In this document: positions 58,028-64,000 of the stretch, one piece after another | Layout: every line of letters begins with the position of its first letter | Numbering within the stretch: the stretch's first letter is position 1 | Assembly: GCF_963924675.1 (NCBI RefSeq) | Contig: NC_089230.1 | Coordinates: 75,631,223-75,695,222 of the forward strand | From: Phocoena phocoena | Taxonomy: Eukaryota; Chordata; Mammalia; Artiodactyla; Phocoenidae | Direction: 5' to 3' | DNA: 64,000 nucleotides | Program-made: the position numbers and the translations under genes | Notes under the pieces: model-generated | What the model saw: only the letters and a program-made list of their open reading frames with translations | What the model was told of the DNA's origin: nothing | Database searches by the model: none

Positions 58028-59510
58028 GAAGTAAGCTCTCCATGCTTATACTGTCAATTAGTCTATGACAAAGGAGGCAAGAATATAAAATGGGGAAAAG
58101 AGAGCCTCTTCAATAAATGGTGTTAGGGAAACCTGGACAGATACAGGCAAAAGAAACTAGACTACTTTCTCACACCATATACAAAGATAAATTCAAAATG
58201 GATTAAAGACTTAAATGTGCGACCTGAAACCATAGAGCCCCTAGAAGAAAATACAGGCAGTAAAGTCTTTGTCATTAATCTTAGCAATATCTTTTTGGAT
58301 CTGTCTCCTCAGGCAAGGGAAACAGAGCAAAAATAAACAAATGCGACTACATCAAACTAAACAGCCTTTGCACAGCCAGGGAAACTATCAATAAAAAGAA
58401 AAGACAGCCTACTGAATGGGAAAAACTATTTTCAAATGATATATCCAATAAGGGGTTAATATCCAAAATATATAAGAACTGATACAATTTAATATCAGTA
58501 AAACAAACAATCCAATTTAAAAATGGGCAGAAGACCTGAATAAACATTTTTCCAAAGACACATGAAAAGATAACACAGACACATGAAAAGATGCTCAATA
58601 TCACTAGTTATCAGCAAAATGCAAATTAAAACCATAAGGAGTTATCACCTCACACATGTCAGAATGGCTGTTATCAAAAAGACAACAAATAACAAGTGTG
58701 GTGAGGCTATGGAGAAAAAGGAATCCTCATACACTGTTGGTGGGAATGTAAATTGGTACAGCCACTACAGAAAATGGTATGGAAGTTCCTCAAAAAATGA
58801 AAAAATAAAACTATCATATGATCCCACAATTCCCTTCTGTGTATTTTCCCAGAGAAAACAAAAACACTAATTCAAAAAGATATGTACCCCTATGTTCATC
58901 ACAACATTACTTACAATAGCCAAGATATGGAAGCAGCCTAAGTTCCCATCAATAGACGAATGTAAAAAGAAGGTGTGAGATACACACACACACACGCGTA
59001 CACGCACACACACACACACATACACACACACACAATGGAATATTACTCAGCTGCAAAAAAAAAGAATAAAATCTTGTCATTCGCAACAACATGGATGGAT
59101 CTAGAGGGAATTACGCTACATTAAATAAGTCAGACAGAGAAAGACAAACATGGTATGATCTCACTTATGTGTGGAATCTAAAAAACAAATGAATAAACAC
59201 AACAAAACAGAACTGATTCACAGATACAGAGAACAAACTGGTGTTTGCCAGAGGGGAAAGGGGGTAAGGGTTGGACTAAATACATGAAGGTGATTAAGGG
59301 GTGCAAACTCCTGTCATATAATAAATAAGGCATGGAAGTAATGTACAGCATAGGAAATACAGTCAACAATATTAAAGTAACTTTGTGTGGTGACCAATGT
59401 TTACTAGACTTATCCTGGAAATCATTTCCTAATGTAAATAAATGTCAAGCCATCATGTGGTATGCCTGAAATGAGTATTGTATGTCAATTACACTTCAAT
59501 TAAAAAAAGA
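58028..59510 (+). mobile_element. LINE-1 part 2 (ORF2 C-terminus and 3' UTR)
   Basis: L1 resumes at 'tatgacaaaggaggcaagaa' (58064) and continues through the C-terminal region and the 'ccataaggagttatcacctc' area (58633-58652). It contains a CA expansion at 58982-59034 and ends 'caattacacttcaattaaaa' plus A-rich tail near 59510. Frames are broken. Confidence 0.93.
58982..59034. repeat. (CA)n microsatellite inside L1
   Basis: An imperfect CA repeat of 53 bp with CGCG and TA interruptions, at the same place in L1 as the repeat at 10395-10418 (just before 'acaatggaat'). Confidence 0.95.
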
Positions 59511-60659
59511 AAAATGATCAAGATACATTTTAAAGCATATAAAGATTTCAATTGTATTACGTTATGCCATTTAGATTTTTTATAATATGAAACAGTAAAG
59601 CAATAAACTTCCAAATTCAACAAGGTGGTGGTAATTTTGTATGGAGAGCCAAGGATAAGAAGAAAGGTATCCATTCATTGCAGGATTAATGTATCCTTGA
59701 TTTCTATACTGTCTCAAGTACACAAATTAATCAGGATCCTCAAAAGAGACACTGGGCAAGACTAAGCAGGATTTGTCCGTTCCTCCTGGCAGATTCCCAT
59801 TGGCCTAACTGAAAATAAGAGGAAAAAAAAAAATACATCAACTACCTCTTTTGTCTGAGCCCTGGGGGAGCATTTATTCTCTGAACCTATTCTCTGAAAT
59901 TTGAGCCTTTAGAGAAAAACCTTCAGATCTGTGCTACCTCTGCTCAATGTCAGCCAACATTTGTGCTCTCCCTACCTACACAGAACTGTATGGTTCTATT
60001 AAAAAAAAAATTAGGTAACGTGTATTGGCCTCAAGGAAGGGACAGTCTAGCTGGGGAAGCAATGTTGATTCAAATTTAACTCTGCATCAAGTGATGCATT
60101 TGAATTAGGGAACTGCAGGTCACTTTGTATCCTAGTTGATTAAAGTACCTAGATGGTAAATTAGGGCAGCTGAAAACAGAACTGAAGGCAAATGGAAAAC
60201 ATCAACAAAAAATATCATTGTCAGCTGCTGAGTTAGGTGTCCCATTGCAGATTGTCTCTCAGAACTTTCTGACAATGGAGACTAACCTGCTTCCTATAGC
60301 TTACGTGCAGTAAAAAGCAGCTTCCATTTTATCCAGTTCTCTGTAAAAGGCTTCCAGAGTTCTTCTCAAGCCTCTGAACACAGAATATAAGTCCATGAGT
60401 ATTTAACTGGGGAGCGGGTAGAAATTTTGTTGAGAAAACATCGCCAAAAATGACATGGTACCTTACGACTTAGACTCTCGTGGGGGCTGATCTTCTCTGA
60501 GGTTCTTCTGAGGCCAGAACCTACACCACTGATCTCAGTTCTCCGCAATTCTCAGGAGCCATATTGGATCACTTGCACTTGGAATCATACAAATAGAGAA
60601 CATGAGAGTTCGAGGAGTCCTCAGCTAGGATGTTTCATGTTTCCTCCATTGGGGACAAT
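59511..60659. other. Unassigned sequence
   Basis: Short A-runs lie at 59823-59832 and 60001-60010. No gene recognised. Confidence 0.4.
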
Positions 60660-60940
60660 CTTTCCTAGCATCCTTATATTTCCTGCCCATCATTCAAGGC
60701 CCATAGCAAATGCTGCTTTCTTTATGAAGGCTAATCCCCACGCACATGCACAAAGCTACCGTATCTTGTGAATACTCACTACTCATTATCTGCTCCTCAT
60801 TCACAGCCTATTACTTGATACCAGGGCTTATACTCAGCATTTGCAGGGATACGTGCCATGTACCATTGCAACTCCAGAGACCACCTCAGGAGACAAAAAC
60901 ATGCTTAGGAAGTGTTTGTTGAATGGATAGATAAACCATG
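60660..60940 (+). repeat. L2 LINE 3' end
   Basis: 'cattcaaggcccatagcaaa' (60691-60710), 'tttatgaaggctaatcccca' (60720-60739), end 'gtgtttgttgaatggatag' near 60915. Ancient fossil. Confidence 0.7.
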
Positions 60941-62133
60941 GGCATGTCTTAGCATCCCTGAGAGCAAAATCCACGGCACAGTTATCTTTGGAACTGTAGA
61001 GTTCATGAACTTGATTCAAGTGTTGAATAAATGGAATCCAACTGCTTTCATTTTGATTCTGAAGAAACTACTTGGCTTACCCTAAAATCTCAGCTTCAGA
61101 TGTTGCTGGAATGGCTGTACTCAGGTCTAAGGTCTACAACTGCCATATGATTTTTTATTCCCTTTATTCCCCCCTAATTTTACTAACAAGCCCTGCATAA
61201 GTAACCAGTTAAGCATCTTGCTACAAAAGGAAAAAATGAAGGCCTTAAGTCCACTTGATGACAGGTTCACCGGGAACATACATTTGGGTGAGGTAATGCT
61301 CATGCAAAGTACAACGTCCATGAGAAATCAGAAGCCTAACGCCTTCTAGACAGAAAAATATTAGATTTTAATGGGAAGTGAATACGTTGCATAGAAAAAT
61401 TAGAGAGCAAATCTGACCCTCAAATGCCCTGATTTTTAAAGTTTGAGCAAGAAATATTTAAACACGGCCAAAAAAAAAAAAAAGAAATCATTTCTTGGTT
61501 CATTAGTTGATAAGTCCATTTGAAGCACATAAGTAAGCACATTTCTGAAGCTGACCCAAGACAGGAAATTAGAATTTCCATAGCTACAGTGAGTTCATCA
61601 GGGAGACGAAAAGGCCATTAGAGATGTTGCTGGCAAAATATCACTTCTGGATTCTAATTTTCTTTTTTACTAAAGGGAGTTTTCTATAGAGGGGAAATTG
61701 AGCAAAGATATGAAGGAATGGTGACTCCCTCAGACTGGGTCCCTGATAAGTAGGTTTTGACAGTAGGAATGGAGAGCCCTTTTTACTATTTTCAAGAAGA
61801 CAGCTTTCACTCACCATTTTTGTCAACATGTCCCAAACTGCCAAACTCCCAAATCTGACAAGCTCTTTCTCATAAAATTCCAGATGCCTATACATCTTAT
61901 TCCTCCAATCTTCCAGAATTTCTTCATTAATAATATATGTAAAGAAGAGAACAAGATGGGCCTTGTTAGAAACATACATGACTTCCTCCCAGAACTTGTC
62001 TCCTGCTTTATTAGAGAAAGCAAAAATTACCCAGCAAAACTTAAGATATTTTGCAAGACCTCAGCACTGGACTGAAGGTCCGAGGTCATCAAGTCGAGTA
62101 CCTTTGAGATTCATCTATCAAAAGCATCTAATT
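60941..62133. other. Unassigned sequence before the L1 5' end
   Basis: A 112-codon minus-strand frame (61641-61979) has no recognisable domain. An A-run lies at 61470-61483. Confidence 0.4.
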
Positions 62134-62143
62134 GACCTCCGGG

Positions 62144-62153
62144 AAGATGGCGG
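62144..62153 (+). promoter_or_regulatory. YY1-like site at the L1 5' end
   Basis: AAGATGGCGG lies about 10 bp from the apparent start of the element. It matches the YY1 core ATGGCGG, and the human L1 5' UTR has a YY1 site at about +12 to +21 that sets the start of transcription. Equivalent function here is inferred. Confidence 0.6.
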
Positions 62154-62399
62154 AGGAGTAAGACTCGGAGATCACCTTCCTCCCCACAGATGCACCAGAA
62201 ATATATCTACACATGTAACAACTCCTACAGAACACCTACTGAACGCTGGCAGAAGACCTCAGACCTCCCAAAAGGCAAGAAACTCCCCACATTCCAGGGT
62301 AGGGCAAAAGAAAAAAGAAAAAAACAGAGACAAAAGAATAGGGACGGGATCCGCACCAGTGGGAGGGAGCTGTGAAAGAGGAAACTTTTCCACACACTA

Positions 62400-63250
62400 G
62401 GAAGCCCCTTCGCGGGTGGAGACTGCGGGTGGCGGAGGGCGAAAGCTTCGGAGCCGCGGAGGAGAGCACAGCAACAGCGGTGCGGAGGGCAAAGCGGAGA
62501 GATTCCCGCACAGAGGATCAGGGCCGACCGGCACTCACCAGGCCGAGAGGCTTGTCTGCTCACCCGCCGGGGCGGGCGGGGCTGGGAGCTGAGGCTCGGG
62601 CTTCGGTCGGAGCGCAGGGAGAGGACTGGGGCTGGCGGCGTGAACACAGCCTGAAGGGGTTAGTGCGCCACGGCTAGCCGGGAGGGAGTCCGGGGAAAAG
62701 TCTGGACCTGACGAAGAGGCAAGAGACTTTTTCTTACCTCTTTGTTTCCTGGTGCGCGAGGAGAGGGGATTCAGAGCGCTGCTTAAAGGAGCTCCAGAGA
62801 CGGGCGCGAGCCGCGGCTAAAAGCGTGGACCACAGAGACGGGCATGAGACGCTAAGGCTGCTGCTGCCGCCACCAAGAAGCCTGTGTGCGAGCACAGGTC
62901 ACTATCCACAAACCCCTTCCGGGGAGCCTGTGCAGCCCGCCATTGCCAGGGTCCCGGGATCCAGGGTCAACTCTTCCGGGAGAACGCACGGCGCGCCTCA
63001 GGCTGCTGCAACGTCACGCCGGCCTCTGCCGCCGCAGGCCCGCCCCGCTCTCCGTGCCCCTCCCTCCCCCAGGCCTGAGTGAGCCACAGCCCCCAATCAG
63101 CTGCTCCTTTAACCCCGTCCTGTCTAAGCGAAGAACAGACGCCCTCCGGCGACCTACGCGCAGAGGCGGGGCGAAATCCAAAGCTGAGCCCCGGGAGCTG
63201 TGCGAACAAAGAAGAGAAAGGGAAATCCCTCCCAGCAGCCTCAGAAGCAG
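62400..63250 (+). promoter_or_regulatory. CpG-rich internal promoter region of the L1
   Basis: This is the only long GC- and CpG-rich stretch in the window. In L1 biology this zone acts as the internal RNA polymerase II promoter and is methylated in somatic cells. The assignment rests on composition and position in the 5' UTR. Confidence 0.65.
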
Positions 63251-63587
63251 CGGATTAAACCTCCGCAATCAACTTGATGTGCCCTGCATCTGTGGAATAC
63301 CTGAATAGACAACGAGTCATCCCAAATTAAGGAGGTGGACTTTGAGAGCAAGATTTATGAATTTTTCCCCTTTTCCTCTTTTTGTGAGTGTGTATGTGTA
63401 TGCTTCTGTGTGAGATTTTGTCTGTATAGCTTTGCTTCCACCATTTGTCCTAGGGTTCTATCCATCCGTTTTATTTTTGTTTTTTTAATTTTTTTCTTTT
63501 TTTCTCTTCATAATTATATTTTTATTTTAATAACTTTATTATATTTTATCTTACTTTATTTTATTTTACTTTATCTCCTTTCATTTT

Positions 63588-63656
63588 TCCCTTCCTTCCC
63601 TCCTTCCTTCCTTCCTCCCTCCCTCCTTTCTTTCTTTCTTTCTTTCTCTCTTTCTA
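63588..63656. repeat. Polypyrimidine (CCTT/TTTC)n tract in the L1 5' UTR
   Basis: A run of CCTT and CTTT units inside the L1 5' UTR. Its length is likely to vary between copies. Confidence 0.9.
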
Positions 63657-64000
63657 CTTCTACTAATACTTTCTTTCTACTTTTTCTCCCTTTTATTCTG
63701 AGCTGTGTGGATGAAAGACTCTTGGTGCTGCAGCCAGGAGTCAGTGCTCTGCCTCTGAGAAGGGGGAGCCAACTTCAGGACACTGGTCCACAAGAGACCT
63801 CCCAGCTCCACATAATATCAAACGGCAAAACTCTCCCAGAGATCTCCATCTCAACACCAGCACCCAGCATCACTCAACGACCAGCAAGCTACAGTGCTGG
63901 ACATCCTATGCCAAACAACTAGCAAGACAGGAACACAACCACACCCACTAGCAGAGAGGCTGCCTAAAATCATAATAAGTCCACAGACACCCCAAAACAC

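Larger units (their letters stand above)
62134..64000 (+). mobile_element. 5' end of a young full-length-type LINE-1 (5' UTR), continuing past the window
   Basis: It begins 'GACCTCCGGGAAGATGGCGG' and continues as a cetacean-type L1 5' UTR. The first 0.3 kb is purine-rich, then a CpG-rich block spans about 62400-63250, then a T-rich and pyrimidine-rich block spans 63470-63660. CpGs are well preserved, implying youth. No ORF1 start is visible before 64000, so ORF1 and ORF2 should lie downstream. The frames of 60-195 codons here are by-products of CpG-rich or pyrimidine sequence. Most L1s are 5' truncated, so a preserved 5' end is uncommon. Confidence 0.93.

Noticed and set aside
62225..63308. 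Several Pro/Arg-rich frames of 60-140 codons
   Set aside because: They lie on both strands of the CpG-rich L1 5' UTR, where GC content makes stops rare. L1 ORF1 is expected further downstream.
63335..63922. A 195-codon frame rich in Phe, Leu and Ser
   Set aside because: It is produced by the T-rich and (CCTT)n pyrimidine tract of the L1 5' UTR, which lacks stops in this frame.

Overview
The window is mammalian nuclear DNA, most likely from a cetacean. The main evidence is at least eleven copies of one tRNA-derived SINE, about 200 bp long, of the CHR type known from whales, dolphins, hippos and ruminants. There are also LINE-1 (L1) fragments with cetartiodactyl-like 3' ends, and the 5' end of a young L1 whose sequence I recognise as whale or dolphin-like. 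Older mammal-wide repeats (MIR, L2, CR1/L3, MER5, MER20, MLT1) fit a placental mammal. The genus cannot be fixed from sequence reading alone.

I could not support any host protein-coding gene, tRNA gene or rRNA gene. The DNA is mostly AT-rich intergenic or intronic sequence crowded with transposons. Most long open frames fall inside SINEs, L1 remnants, microsatellites or the CpG-rich L1 5' end and are not genes. One 127-codon frame at 49768-50148 lies outside any repeat I recognise and is the only candidate exon or retrocopy.

Layout. 1-9 kb: mostly unassigned, with MIR, L2 and MER5 fossils, a pyrimidine microsatellite, a 151-bp near-identical direct duplication (6272-6422 and 7126-7276), and a SINE with 15-bp target-site duplications (TSDs). 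9-19 kb: a 1.5-kb L1 3' end, older L1 pieces, another SINE and an MLT1 LTR. 19-31 kb: SINEs, a class I endogenous-retrovirus LTR with intact 4-bp TSD, MIRs and a CR1/L3 reverse-transcriptase fossil. 30.8-35.1 kb: a SINE cluster of five young CHR copies plus one older one, including a copy with a 45-nt pure A-tail. 35.9-38.7 kb: a reverse-strand 2.7-kb L1 keeping much of the ORF2 reverse transcriptase. 39-56 kb: older CHR SINEs, MIR, L2, MER5 and MER20 fossils, two more young SINEs, and an MLT1 LTR inserted into a MIR. 56.3-59.5 kb: a 3-kb L1 interrupted by an apparent mRNA 3'-end retrocopy. 62.1-64 kb: the CpG-rich 5' UTR of a young L1 running off the window.

The parts work together as a retrotransposition record rather than as a pathway. 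L1 ORF2-type machinery explains the TSDs and A-tails of the SINEs and the retrocopy. Nesting gives relative ages: MIR older than MLT1, and L1 older than the retrocopy. Coordinates of old repeats are approximate because they were judged by eye against remembered family consensus sequences.
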